64,000 nt of DNA from assembly GCA_963704825.1 (NCBI GenBank), contig CAVPHV010000014.1, positions 569,482 to 633,481 on the forward strand. The letters run 5' to 3'. The DNA is from CAVPHV01 sp963704825. GTDB taxonomy: Bacteria > Actinomycetota > Acidimicrobiia > Spongiisociales > UBA5794. Below, piece by piece: positions 43,303 through 51,441 of the stretch; position 1 is the stretch's first letter, and the number at the start of each line of letters is the position of its first letter. The translations under genes and the position numbers were made by a program. Below the pieces are notes generated by a model, which did not search any database, was not told the DNA's origin, and was given only the letters and a program-made list of their open reading frames with translations.

Positions 43303-43389
43303 GTGGGCCCTAGAGGCGAGTCCGGTCCGGACTCGGAAGACCACACCCACAATCACGACCATGACCACGGCGAGGGCGACGAGCACTGA
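43303..43389 (+). CDS. 28-residue His-rich micropeptide ORF
   Basis: A GTG directly after the previous stop (TGAGTG) opens 28 codons: GPRGESGPDSEDHTHNHDHD, then HGEGDEH. Six of the last sixteen residues are His, alternating with acidic residues, which should bind Ni, Zn or Cu. The alternative is that it is chance sequence, but the abutting start and the metal-ligand composition beside a Cys-rich microprotein argue for a real unit. It could also be a separate tail domain lost by a frame change. Confidence 0.4.
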   Translation: MGPRGESGPDSEDHTHNHDHDHGEGDEH

Positions 43390-43398
43390 GCCGGGTCG

Positions 43399-43842
43399 CT
43401 AGCCGATGCCGATGATACGGCTGGGCGTCACGATGACTGCGGCGCGCCGCTCCGCAGCCAAGACCCGGTCGTATTCGTCGTAGTCGTCATGGGTGCCGCC
43501 CGCCGCTCGGAAGATGTCGCGCAGCAAGAGCCGGAGAGCGTTGGCGTCGATGCCCTCGGGCAGTTCGTCGGGCCCGATGATGTCGGCCGGACCGGTGACC
43601 GCCACCCAACTCCAGCCCCGGCGGATGGCGATGGTCACCTCCGAGCCGCGCCGGATGTGGCCCAGCCGAGCGGCGCCACCCGCCGACACCATGGCCACGC
43701 TCGGAACACCGGTGACGGGATGGTCGATCACGCCGCAATTCGCAACGCTCGAAAGCACCCTGCCATCAGCCTGGGCAGTGCTGATGACGGCCAGCCCGGT
43801 CTCGAGTGCCAGCTTGTCTTTGACGTCTCCGATGGTGGGCAT
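43399..43842 (-). CDS. PPOX-class flavin/F420-binding split-barrel protein
   Basis: A 147-residue protein with the pyridoxamine-phosphate-oxidase-like split barrel: LAVISTAQADGRVLSSVANC, RLGHIRRGSEVTIAIRRGWSW, VAVTGPADIIGPDE, and a C-terminal RAAVIVTPSRIIG. Such proteins in actinobacteria commonly use F420H2 or FMN. Cofactor and substrate are not determined. It is divergent from the HNH gene. Confidence 0.7.
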   Translation of the reverse strand: MPTIGDVKDKLALETGLAVISTAQADGRVLSSVANCGVIDHPVTGVPSVAMVSAGGAARLGHIRRGSEVTIAIRRGWSWVAVTGPADIIGPDELPEGIDANALRLLLRDIFRAAGGTHDDYDEYDRVLAAERRAAVIVTPSRIIGIG

Positions 43843-43964
43843 GGCGAGACCTCCGTTGATTGTGTTGCTCTCCGCACGATAGGTAGGTCGTCGCAGACCT
43901 GTATGTGAAGTAGGCGTGGTTGTGTCCAGTTAGAGCGGTTTTGTGTCACTAGGTGGTGATAGTG

Positions 43965-43980
43965 TCGAACGTATGTTCGA
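43965..43980. promoter_or_regulatory. LexA (SOS) box candidate
   Basis: TCGAACGTATGTTCGA is a perfect palindrome matching the actinobacterial/mycobacterial SOS box TCGAAC-N4-GTTCGA. It ends 34 bases before the GTG of the DUF222/HNH gene, where LexA binding would block transcription. Confidence 0.8.
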
Positions 43981-44013
43981 TATAGAAGATCACAGAGGCG
44001 GCCACCGTTTCGG

Positions 44014-45198
44014 GTGATCCGATGCTGCGTCTCCGAGCCGGCCTTGCCGAGCTTTGCAGGTGAGGATCGGTCCGGGTGGACGGCAGATGCCCTGTCCGAG
44101 GTCCTGGTCGAGATGCTCAAAGCGCAGGAACGCCTCGACGCGGAGATCGTCAGGACCATGGCCCAGTGGCGGCGGATGCGGGCGTGGGAGGCCGACGGGT
44201 CCCTGTCGGCGGTGGCGTGGTTGACGCATCGGGCCCCGGTGGGGGCGTCGGAGGCGCGGCGGTTGGTCAAGACCGCCAGGATCGTCGACGACGCCCCCTT
44301 GTTGGGCGACGCGTTGGCGGGCGGGGAGACCACGACGGCGCATGTGAGGGCGTTGGCGGGGGTGATGTCGGATCGGCGCCGTCCCGTGCTACCTGATCAT
44401 GAACAGGTGCTGGCGGAACAGGCCGAGTCGCTGTCGGTCAAGGAGTTCACGGTGTTGGCGCGGCGGTGGGCGGCGATCGCCGATGACTACCTCGCCGGTG
44501 ACGCCCACGACGAGCACCAACCCCGCAACCGGTTGCATGCGTCGGTGACGATGGATGGCCGGGTGGCGGGGAATTTCGACCTCGAACCCGTCGCCGGCGC
44601 TGAACTGTTGAACGTGTTGGACCATCTGGCACCCCCCGACCCGAAGGATGCCCCCGACGGGGTACGTTCCCTCTCGGAGCGGCGTGGTGACGCCGTTGCG
44701 GACCTGGCGCATTGGTATCACCAGGGTGCCGAACCCGGTGGCAACCCACCAAACCTCGACACCATCATCGACATCGCCACCTTGAACGGTGACACCCCCG
44801 AACTCGCCCGGGCCCGCTGCGACGTCGACGGGATCGGCCCGGTCACCCAAGCCACGCTGGAACGGATCGGGTGTGGCGCCACGATCCGTCGAGTCGTCAT
44901 GGCCGGCGACTCGGTCATGTTGGATATGGGCCGCAAGACCCGATTCGCCACCCCGGCCCAAGCCCGGGCGGTGCGGATCCGCGACGCCGGGTGCATCTTC
45001 CCGTCATGTGACCGGCCCGCGCAGTGGTGCGACATCCACCACGTCTACGGATGGACCCACCACGGTGGCGAAACCAACGTCGACAACCTCGTCTGCCTCT
45101 GCACCCGTCACCACACCTTGGTTCACAACTCGCAATGGACCATCAGGATCAACCCCGACGGCACCTTCACCACCACCCACCCCACCCGAGCCCCCTAA
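44014..45198 (+). CDS. DUF222/HNH endonuclease (13E12 repeat family)
   Basis: A 394-residue protein. The N-terminal two-thirds is DUF222 (ALSEVLVEMLKAQERLDAEIV; RRWAAIADD; LHASVTMDGRVAGNFDLEP). The C-terminal HNH nuclease is CIFPSCDRPAQWCDIHHVYG and NLVCLCTRHHTLVH, with Cys zinc ligands present. The start at GTG 44014 overlaps a 14-codon ORF (from ATG 43973) by GTGA, suggesting translational coupling. Family members in mycobacteria include DNA-damage-induced genes, in line with the LexA box here. Role in DNA repair or mobility is unproven. Confidence 0.85.
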   Translation: MIRCCVSEPALPSFAGEDRSGWTADALSEVLVEMLKAQERLDAEIVRTMAQWRRMRAWEADGSLSAVAWLTHRAPVGASEARRLVKTARIVDDAPLLGDALAGGETTTAHVRALAGVMSDRRRPVLPDHEQVLAEQAESLSVKEFTVLARRWAAIADDYLAGDAHDEHQPRNRLHASVTMDGRVAGNFDLEPVAGAELLNVLDHLAPPDPKDAPDGVRSLSERRGDAVADLAHWYHQGAEPGGNPPNLDTIIDIATLNGDTPELARARCDVDGIGPVTQATLERIGCGATIRRVVMAGDSVMLDMGRKTRFATPAQARAVRIRDAGCIFPSCDRPAQWCDIHHVYGWTHHGGETNVDNLVCLCTRHHTLVHNSQWTIRINPDGTFTTTHPTRAP

Positions 45199-45235
45199 CG
45201 GAACCCCGCCAATGAGGAGGCGTTGTGGAACTCCG

Positions 45236-46630
45236 CTACCGATCCACCGGCAATCCGCTCGGCACCCGCTCCGGGATCAGGTGCCCCAGGTCTGACGCTG
45301 CGGGGTCGGTCAGCGCGCCGAGGAATGCCACCAGGTCGGCGATCTCGGCGTCGCTGAGGTCGGGTACGGCGAGGGTGGGGTCGATGGCGTCGATCAGGCG
45401 CTGGATGAACTGGTCGGGGTCGAGGAAGTAGATGGCGGGGCCGACGGTTTGGGTCGGGTCGTAGCTGGTCAGCGACGCCGCGGGATCCATGTGGTGCCGA
45501 ATCACCGCTTCGAGTGAACTGAAGGCGCCGTCATGGGTCCATGGTCCGGTGATCGTCACGTTGTGCAGCGGGGGAGTGCGGAAGGCATACATGTCCTTCT
45601 CCGCAAACGTCTCCCTACCCCGGCCGTGATCCTCGGGGGCCTCCTCGCTCTTGCCCGGACCGACCTGGGGGACTGCAAGCGCATGGGTCTGCTGATCCGT
45701 GAGCAGCGGGCCGGTGTGGCACGTCGCACACGTTGCCTTGCCGTAGAACAGTTCGGCACCGCGCCGCGCCTCCTCGCTCAACGCGGCGTCGTCGCCCTGG
45801 AGAAACCGATTGAAGGGGCTCTCGACGAACGTGAAGGCATCCACCTCGAAGGCGCCGATGGCGTTGGCGGCGTGGTGGAAGTCGATCTCCTCCAACGCCA
45901 CGTCCGGGTACGCCGCCGCAAACAACTCCCGGTACTCCTCAACCTCCAGCAACCGGGCCGTCAGCGCCGCCCACATCCCGGTGAAGTCCTCGGAGTCCAC
46001 CTCAGCGATCTCGTTGAGGTCGCCGTTGACATCCTCATCACCGCGGAAGCCGCGCATCTCACCCGCCGAGGTGACGGGGATCAGCGCCTGGGCGGCAACC
46101 ACACTGTCCATCCCCTCAGGGGTCTCCTCCTCGGCCGGCGTTACGAATCCCGTCTCTGTCGTCCCGCTGACCCGGTTGTCCCAGAACATCGTGTTCCACT
46201 CGGCTTGGCCCCGGTTGTAGACCTCGGGGGCGTTCCGAGGAATCAACCCGCCCTCGGCGAGTTGCCGCTCGGTTCCCAGCCCTTCGCCGCCGGACCCGAT
46301 CGACAAGGAGAGCGCATCGCCGCTGGCCAGGCTGGGGTGGTGGCAGGTGGCGCAGCTGATGTTGCGATTGCCGCTCAGGATCGGATCGAAGAACAGCGCT
46401 TGGCCCAACTCGATCAGCGCCGGGTCCGCCTCGGGAGCGGCAACCAAGGGGGTGACGGCGTGCGGCTCCAGCAGGGCCCGGACGGCGGCGGGTTCCGGTG
46501 TCGACGAGCCGCCGCGCGCGATGAGTCCGATCGCCACTCCGGCAGCAATCGCAACGACGACTGCCACCGGGATCACCCAGCGTCGGGTGCGGCCATGCGG
46601 AGTCGGCGCGGTCGGAGTGTCTTCGCTCAC
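45236..46630 (-). CDS. Di-haem cytochrome c peroxidase/MauG-like protein, copy A
   Basis: A 464-residue protein anchored by an N-terminal helix (about 19-39), with two CATCH haem sites (Cys93/Cys96/His97 and about 301-305). HHPSLASGDALS, the PRNAPEVYNR block, and HNVTITGPWTHDGAFSSLEAVI match bacterial di-haem peroxidases and MauG relatives. It would reduce peroxide outside the membrane or oxidise another substrate, and would need the ccm system for haem attachment. Copy B differs by a few residues, for example EWNTMF here versus EWATMF there. Confidence 0.87.
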   Translation of the reverse strand: MSEDTPTAPTPHGRTRRWVIPVAVVVAIAAGVAIGLIARGGSSTPEPAAVRALLEPHAVTPLVAAPEADPALIELGQALFFDPILSGNRNISCATCHHPSLASGDALSLSIGSGGEGLGTERQLAEGGLIPRNAPEVYNRGQAEWNTMFWDNRVSGTTETGFVTPAEEETPEGMDSVVAAQALIPVTSAGEMRGFRGDEDVNGDLNEIAEVDSEDFTGMWAALTARLLEVEEYRELFAAAYPDVALEEIDFHHAANAIGAFEVDAFTFVESPFNRFLQGDDAALSEEARRGAELFYGKATCATCHTGPLLTDQQTHALAVPQVGPGKSEEAPEDHGRGRETFAEKDMYAFRTPPLHNVTITGPWTHDGAFSSLEAVIRHHMDPAASLTSYDPTQTVGPAIYFLDPDQFIQRLIDAIDPTLAVPDLSDAEIADLVAFLGALTDPAASDLGHLIPERVPSGLPVDR

Positions 46631-46656
46631 GTCACCAGTCTTGTGCCAAGCCCGGA

Positions 46657-47259
46657 TTACGACAACGCAGGCTTGAAATGCGGGCGAGACGCCTCAAAGG
46701 TAGTGATCTCGTCGGCGTGCTGCAGTGTGAGCGCCACGTTGTCGAGACCGTTGACGAGCCGGTGCTTGGCGAATGGGTCGATCTCGAAGCTTGCCTCGAA
46801 CCCGGCGGCGATCACCAGCTGCTTCTCGAGGTCGACGGTGATGGTATTCGTCGGGTCTTCGGCCAACTCGGTCAGTACCCCGACCTCGGCCTCGGTGAGC
46901 ACCACCGGCAGCAAGCCGATGTTGATGCAGTTGTTGTAGAAAATGTCGGCAAACGAGGGGGCGATCAACGCCTTGACGCCCCAATCCTCCAGCGCCCACG
47001 GGGCATGCTCGCGCGACGAACCCGATCCGAAGTTGGGTCCGGTCACCAGCACCGCCGCGTTCATGTACTCGGGCCGGTTGAGCACGAAATCGGGGATCAG
47101 TTCGCCCTCGTGGTCGTAGGCCCAGTCGTAGAACAGGAACGGGCCGAAGCCCGAGCGCTCTACCCGCTTGAGGAACTGCTTTGGGATGATCTGGTCCGTG
47201 TCGACGTTGGATCGCGGCAAGGGCGCCATTTGACCGGTGATGGTGGAGACCGGGTTCAT
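46657..47259 (-). CDS. leuD: 3-isopropylmalate dehydratase small subunit, copy A
   Basis: A 200-residue swivel-domain subunit of isopropylmalate isomerase (leucine synthesis). NVDTDQIIPKQFL, GPNFGSGSSREHAPWAL and FADIFYNNCINIGLLPV are the diagnostic blocks. GAGGAG lies eight bases upstream of the ATG at 47259, which overlaps the leuC stop (ATGA). Copy B differs by one residue near the end (ITTFEAS versus ITSFEAS). Confidence 0.93.
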   Translation of the reverse strand: MNPVSTITGQMAPLPRSNVDTDQIIPKQFLKRVERSGFGPFLFYDWAYDHEGELIPDFVLNRPEYMNAAVLVTGPNFGSGSSREHAPWALEDWGVKALIAPSFADIFYNNCINIGLLPVVLTEAEVGVLTELAEDPTNTITVDLEKQLVIAAGFEASFEIDPFAKHRLVNGLDNVALTLQHADEITTFEASRPHFKPALS

Positions 47260-48662
47260 GACCAACTCCTCACGTCGACGAAGTGGCCGGCAATCGCCGC
47301 TGCTGCCGCCATCTGCGGACTGACCAGGTGGGTGCGTCCGCCCCGGCCCTGCCGACCCTCGAAGTTGCGGTTCGAAGTCGAAGCGCAGCGTTCGCCGGGG
47401 AGCAGGATGTCGGGGTTCATCCCGAGGCACATCGAGCAACCCGCGTCGCGCCACTCGAACCCGGCGTCGAGGAAGACCCGGTCGAGGCCCTCTTCCTCTG
47501 CCTGCAGCTTCACCAGCCCCGACCCCGGCACCACCATGGCCTTGACGTCGGGATGGACCGTCTTGCCGGCGATGATCTCGGCGGCCGCCCGCAGATCAGA
47601 GATACGCCCGTTGGTGCATGAACCGAGGAACACCCGATCGATCGGAATGTCGACCATCGGCGTCCCGGCGACCAGGTCCATGTAGGTGAGGGCCCGGGCG
47701 GCGTTGTCGCGGTCGAGCAGGTCGGCGAAATCTTCGGGGAAGGGCACTGCCTCGGTGACGCCGACGGTCTGCGCCGGGTTGGTGCCCCACGACACGAACG
47801 GCTCGAGGTCCGCCGCATCGATGAACACCTCTTCGTCGAAGACGGCGTCGTCGTCGGTGGACAGCGTCCGCCAGTACTCGAGCGCGTTGTCCCACTCGTC
47901 TCCGCTCGGGGCGTAGTTGCGGCCCTTGAGGTAGGCGAAAGTGGTCTCGTCGGGAGCGATCAGCCCGGCCCGGGCGCCACCCTCGATCGACATGTTGCAG
48001 ATGGTCATCCGGCCCTCCATCGACAGCGCCTCGATGGCCGAGCCGCGGTACTCGATGACATAACCGACGCCGCCGCCGACACCGATGCGCTTGATGATGC
48101 CGAGGATGATGTCCTTGGCGGTGACGCCGCGGGGGAGTTGCCCATCGACGGTGATCGCCATCGACTTGGGGCGCACCTGGGGCAGGGTCTGAGTGGCGAG
48201 CACATGCTCGACCTCGGAGGTGCCGATGCCGATGGCGAGCGCCCCGAAGGCACCGTGGGTGGCGGTGTGCGAGTCGCCGCACACGATCGTCATCCCCGGC
48301 TGGGTGATGCCCTGCTCCGGGCCGATCACGTGGACGATGCCTTGGCGAGGATCGTTGATGTTGAACAGCGTGATGTCGTTGGCGGCACAGTTGGCGACCA
48401 GGGTGTCGATCTGCTTCTTGGAGAGTGGGTCCTTGATGCCGAGGGCGCGGCCTTCGGTGGGAACGCCGTGATCGATCGTCGCCAGGGTCAGGTCGGGGCG
48501 ACGCACCGGCCGGCCGGCGAGGGCGAGCGCCTCGAAGGCCTGCGGTGAGGTGACCTCATGCACGAGGTGCAGGTCGACGAAGAGCAGATCCGGTTCGCCT
48601 TCGGCGCGGCGGACGACATGGTCGTCCCAGACCTTCTCGTACAGGGTGCGTGGTGCGGACAA
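47256..48662 (-). CDS. leuC: 3-isopropylmalate dehydratase large subunit, copy A
   Basis: A 468-residue aconitase-family subunit binding a [4Fe-4S] cluster. RTLYEKVWDDHVV at the start, VCGDSHTATHGAFGALA, GSCTNGR and CSMCLGMNPD supply the usual substrate and cluster-ligand motifs. I start at TTG 48662 because GGGAG lies six bases upstream and the length then fits the family; in-frame codons further upstream are Arg-rich and unlike LeuC. It is translationally coupled to leuD and divergent from ferritin. Confidence 0.93.
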   Translation of the reverse strand: MSAPRTLYEKVWDDHVVRRAEGEPDLLFVDLHLVHEVTSPQAFEALALAGRPVRRPDLTLATIDHGVPTEGRALGIKDPLSKKQIDTLVANCAANDITLFNINDPRQGIVHVIGPEQGITQPGMTIVCGDSHTATHGAFGALAIGIGTSEVEHVLATQTLPQVRPKSMAITVDGQLPRGVTAKDIILGIIKRIGVGGGVGYVIEYRGSAIEALSMEGRMTICNMSIEGGARAGLIAPDETTFAYLKGRNYAPSGDEWDNALEYWRTLSTDDDAVFDEEVFIDAADLEPFVSWGTNPAQTVGVTEAVPFPEDFADLLDRDNAARALTYMDLVAGTPMVDIPIDRVFLGSCTNGRISDLRAAAEIIAGKTVHPDVKAMVVPGSGLVKLQAEEEGLDRVFLDAGFEWRDAGCSMCLGMNPDILLPGERCASTSNRNFEGRQGRGGRTHLVSPQMAAAAAIAGHFVDVRSWS

Positions 48663-48718
48663 CGGAGACTCCCAATCGGCGGCTGCTATTCGGCGCCTTC
48701 TACTCGGCAGAGGAAGGG

Positions 48719-48794
48719 ATAGTAGACCCCGGCCGCGAGCAGTCGTGCGGTCCGGTTCGAGGGCGATTCTTACCTCGCACCTCGACCGTAGTAT
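48719..48794. promoter_or_regulatory. Divergent promoter region between leuC and ferritin, copy A
   Basis: TAGTAT at 48789-48794 with TTCTTA about 16 bases upstream is a -10/-35 candidate for ferritin. On the other strand TACTAT (48724-48719) is a -10 candidate for leuCD. The same sequences recur in copy B at 56461-56536. Assigned by eye only. Confidence 0.35.
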
Positions 48795-48821
48795 CGGCTG
48801 CAGGAACCAAAGGAGGAACGC

Positions 48822-49343
48822 ATGGCGATGCCGCCCGAGCTCGAGGCCGCCTACAACGCTCAGATCACGATGGAATACGGAGCCGCATACTCGTACCTCG
48901 GCATGAGTGCCTGGTTCGAAGCGGAGGGTCTGCCCGGCATGGCCGCGTGGATGCGGGCCCAGTCCGCCGAGGAACTCACCCATGCCCACCGCTTCCTCGA
49001 CTTCGTGCTCGATCGCGATGGTCGGGTTGAGCTGGGGCCGATCCCTGCACCCTCATTCGACTTCAAGGCTCCGCTCGACGTCTTCCGTCAATCGCTGGCC
49101 CAGGAGCAGGCCGTCACGGCATCGATCAACAACATCTATGCCCTTGCCATCAACGCCAAGGACTTTGCCTCCAACCCGCTTCTCGACTGGTTCGTTGCCG
49201 AGCAGGTCGAAGAGGAGGCCTCGGTGCAGCAGATCATCGACGACCTGGTGCGCGCCGGTGACACCGGGCACACCATCCTGATGATCGACCGCGAGCTTGG
49301 CGCCCGCGGCGGCGCAGCTGAGGCGGCGCCCGCCGGGGAGTAG
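48822..49343 (+). CDS. ftnA: Ferritin, copy A
   Basis: A 173-residue non-haem ferritin. Ferroxidase residues are visible: Glu18 in ITMEYGAAYSYL, Glu51 and His54 in SAEELTHAHRF, a glutamate in LAQEQAVTASI, and EQVEEEASV in the fourth helix. An Ala/Glu/Gly-rich tail follows. AAAGGAGG lies seven bases before the ATG. It stores iron as ferric mineral. It is separated from leuC by a divergent promoter region. Confidence 0.92.
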   Translation: MAMPPELEAAYNAQITMEYGAAYSYLGMSAWFEAEGLPGMAAWMRAQSAEELTHAHRFLDFVLDRDGRVELGPIPAPSFDFKAPLDVFRQSLAQEQAVTASINNIYALAINAKDFASNPLLDWFVAEQVEEEASVQQIIDDLVRAGDTGHTILMIDRELGARGGAAEAAPAGE

Positions 49344-49830
49344 CGGCTCTCGTCAGGACGATCCGGAGGTTCCTTGGGGGATCATCGATCCGGCGGATCT
49401 CAGCGTCGTTGAGTTACTGGAGCCGGGCGAGCTCCTCGATTCAATCGATCGCTTCAACGAGACGTGGTTCCAGGGCTCCTATGGCGAGCAGGTCATCGTC
49501 TTGGACCGACCGACAAAGGCGACCTGGCCCAATTCCCGCGAATCGCCCCTCGGTCAGAGATTTCGCACGCGGGTGTGTGGGCCACGGTCTCGATGGACGT
49601 TTCCGGGCTCGGCGAGATCGCCCCTGCAAGCCTCACCCGCGGGTACACGACCGAAGAGTCCGCGATCTATGGGCTGGACCCCTGCCCAGCCACTTTGGAG
49701 CAGGTGATGGAGCGCAACGGCGGGGTGGGTTGGTCGCCACCCGATCCGAGCCGGAATTTTCCACCATTCGGCCCTAGGAATCTGGTGCCGTCGTTGGAGA
49801 GAATCGTGAGACGCACTGGTGGAGGTTGCT
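49344..49830 (+). other. Gap with a frame-broken ORF of unknown function, copy A
   Basis: This 487-base stretch has no intact gene. One frame reads DDPEVPWGIIDPADLSVVEL and on to SIDRFNETWFQGSYGEQVIV, then turns into Arg/Pro-rich nonsense near 49510. Another frame takes over with DLAQFPRIAPRSEISHAGVW and GEIAPASLTRGYTTEESAIY. Together they look like one protein split by a one-base shift. I do not recognise it. The last 30 bases hold the GGAGG ribosome site of the surface protein. Confidence 0.4.
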
Positions 49831-51441
49831 GTGGGTGCAATGGGGAAGCGTTTCTTGTTCGCTCGCGTCCTCAGGGGGCGCGGCTCATTATTGGTGGTCA
49901 TCCTGACGTTGATGTTTCTCGGGCTGCCTGGGCAGCCCGCTTCCTTTTCCGGGATGGCAGCCGCAGCGGGGACGTCGGATACCGGCATTGCCCTTTGGGC
50001 TAACTCCTCGGGCGGCAGCGGGGGTTTGGTCTTGTCTGCGAGCTCCTCGACGGCGAATGGCTTGGTCCATTCCAATCGGGACCTGAAGATCAGCGGTTCG
50101 CGCAACTTGCTGTTGGGGGGTACCGAATACGGGCGGCGGTTGCAGCTAAAGGGCCACAAGAACGTCATCAATCCTCCGGCTGCGAAGGTCGCACCGGGTG
50201 GTTCTCCGATTGAGTTCGATATAGGCGACTATCGGCCGGGAGGTGCGGCGGCGGTCGCGGCGGGGCAGGAGTACTTCGACGCTACCTCTGAGTGCGAACT
50301 CGAGGGGAAGTGGAAGCGCCACGGCAGCGGCGTTGAAATCCCGAGTGGGTTGCACTACGTGCCGTGCGATGTGGTCATCAGTGGAGCCGATATCACGGGA
50401 TCGTTCACCATCGTGGCGGAGGGCACTATTCGGGTCGCCGGAGCGGGCGCGACGATGGGCCCCGGGTTTGCAGGTGATCTCCTGTTCTTCTCGAATGCCG
50501 CGAGAGGAAACGCGATCTGGATTGCGGGCGAAGGCTCCACCTTCGACGGATTCCTCTACGCCCCCCGAGGGACTTCGACGCTTGCCGGTGCGTCCCACGA
50601 CTTGCGCTGTGGGATGGTGGCCAACAAGGTCGCGTTGAAGGGCTCGGGACACGAGGTTGCCGGCGATCCGACCTGCGGCGCGGCTACCGGAAATGCGGCG
50701 CCGGTGGCGGCTGATGATGCGTACACGACGGATGAGGACTCACTGCTCGAGGTGGCGGCGCCTGGGGTGTTGGGGAACGATTTTGATCCGGATGTGGATC
50801 CGTTGACGGCGGTGTTGGTGTCTGACGTGTCTGATGGCACGTTGACGCTGGGTGCGGATGGGTCGTTGACGTATGCGCCTGATCCAGGGTTCTTTGGGTC
50901 GGATGCGTTTACGTATGTCGCCAGTGATGGTGTGGCGGATTCGAATGTGGCGACGGTGTCGATCACGGTGGTGTCGGTGAACGACGCTCCGGTGGCGGAT
51001 GCGGGTGGTCCGTATTCGGCGTTGGTGGGTGAGTTGGTGGTGTTTGAGGGGTCGGGGTCGTTTGATTTGGATGGCACGATCGTCACGTATGAGTGGGACT
51101 TTGGTGACGGTTCGACCGGTTCGGGGGTGGCACCGGATCATGCGTATTCGTCGGCGGGGCTGTATGTGGTGTCGTTGACGGTGACTGATGATGGTGGGTT
51201 GTCGGATACCGCGACGTCGTCGGCTGATATTGCCGAGGTGCCGAATGCGGCGCCGGTGGCGGCTGATGATGCGTACTCGACGGATGAGGACTCACTGCTC
51301 GAGGTGGCGGCGCCTGGGGTGTTGGGGAACGATGTTGATCCGGATTTGGATCCGTTGACGGCGGTGCTCGTGTCTGACGTGTCGGATGGCACGTTGACGC
51401 TGAATGCGGATGGGTCGTTCACGCTATGCGCCTGCCCCTGA
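49831..51441 (+). CDS. Surface protein with cadherin-like and PKD repeats, copy A (prematurely stopped)
   Basis: The frame gives 536 residues. A signal peptide (RGSLLVVILTLMFLGLPGQP) is followed by a domain of about 250 residues (GLVHSNRDLKISGSRNLLLG ... FDGFLYAPRGTST), resembling pilus-associated or polymer-type adhesin modules. From residue about 289 come cadherin-like (Ig/'tandem-95') and PKD repeats: ADDAYTTDEDSLLEV, FGSDAFTYVASDG, YEWDFGDGSTGSG. An extra C near 51426 shifts the frame and gives the stop at 51441; similarity continues in other frames. GTG 49831 follows GGAGG by five bases. A role in adhesion is inferred. Confidence 0.75.
   Translation: MGAMGKRFLFARVLRGRGSLLVVILTLMFLGLPGQPASFSGMAAAAGTSDTGIALWANSSGGSGGLVLSASSSTANGLVHSNRDLKISGSRNLLLGGTEYGRRLQLKGHKNVINPPAAKVAPGGSPIEFDIGDYRPGGAAAVAAGQEYFDATSECELEGKWKRHGSGVEIPSGLHYVPCDVVISGADITGSFTIVAEGTIRVAGAGATMGPGFAGDLLFFSNAARGNAIWIAGEGSTFDGFLYAPRGTSTLAGASHDLRCGMVANKVALKGSGHEVAGDPTCGAATGNAAPVAADDAYTTDEDSLLEVAAPGVLGNDFDPDVDPLTAVLVSDVSDGTLTLGADGSLTYAPDPGFFGSDAFTYVASDGVADSNVATVSITVVSVNDAPVADAGGPYSALVGELVVFEGSGSFDLDGTIVTYEWDFGDGSTGSGVAPDHAYSSAGLYVVSLTVTDDGGLSDTATSSADIAEVPNAAPVAADDAYSTDEDSLLEVAAPGVLGNDVDPDLDPLTAVLVSDVSDGTLTLNADGSFTLCACP

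Larger units (their letters stand above)
45236..51330. repeat. Copy A of a ~6.1-kb direct duplication
   Basis: This segment matches 52978-59072 base for base at a constant offset of 7,742, with no indel and about 31 single-base differences that I counted by eye. The left edge coincides with the peroxidase stop codon. On the right the match fades into the 552-base repeats. Differences are concentrated in the first ~460 bases (about 14). Confidence 0.9.

Noticed and set aside
44014..45198. HNH protein as a homing endonuclease of an intron or intein
   Set aside because: It is a free-standing DUF222/HNH gene with its own start and LexA-like box; no split host gene surrounds it.
45533..46939. A 468-codon plus-strand frame opposite the peroxidase, with a twin at 53275-54681
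   Set aside because: It lies antisense to well-supported peroxidase and LeuD genes, and its product is low-complexity with no recognisable motif. It is duplicated only because the locus is.
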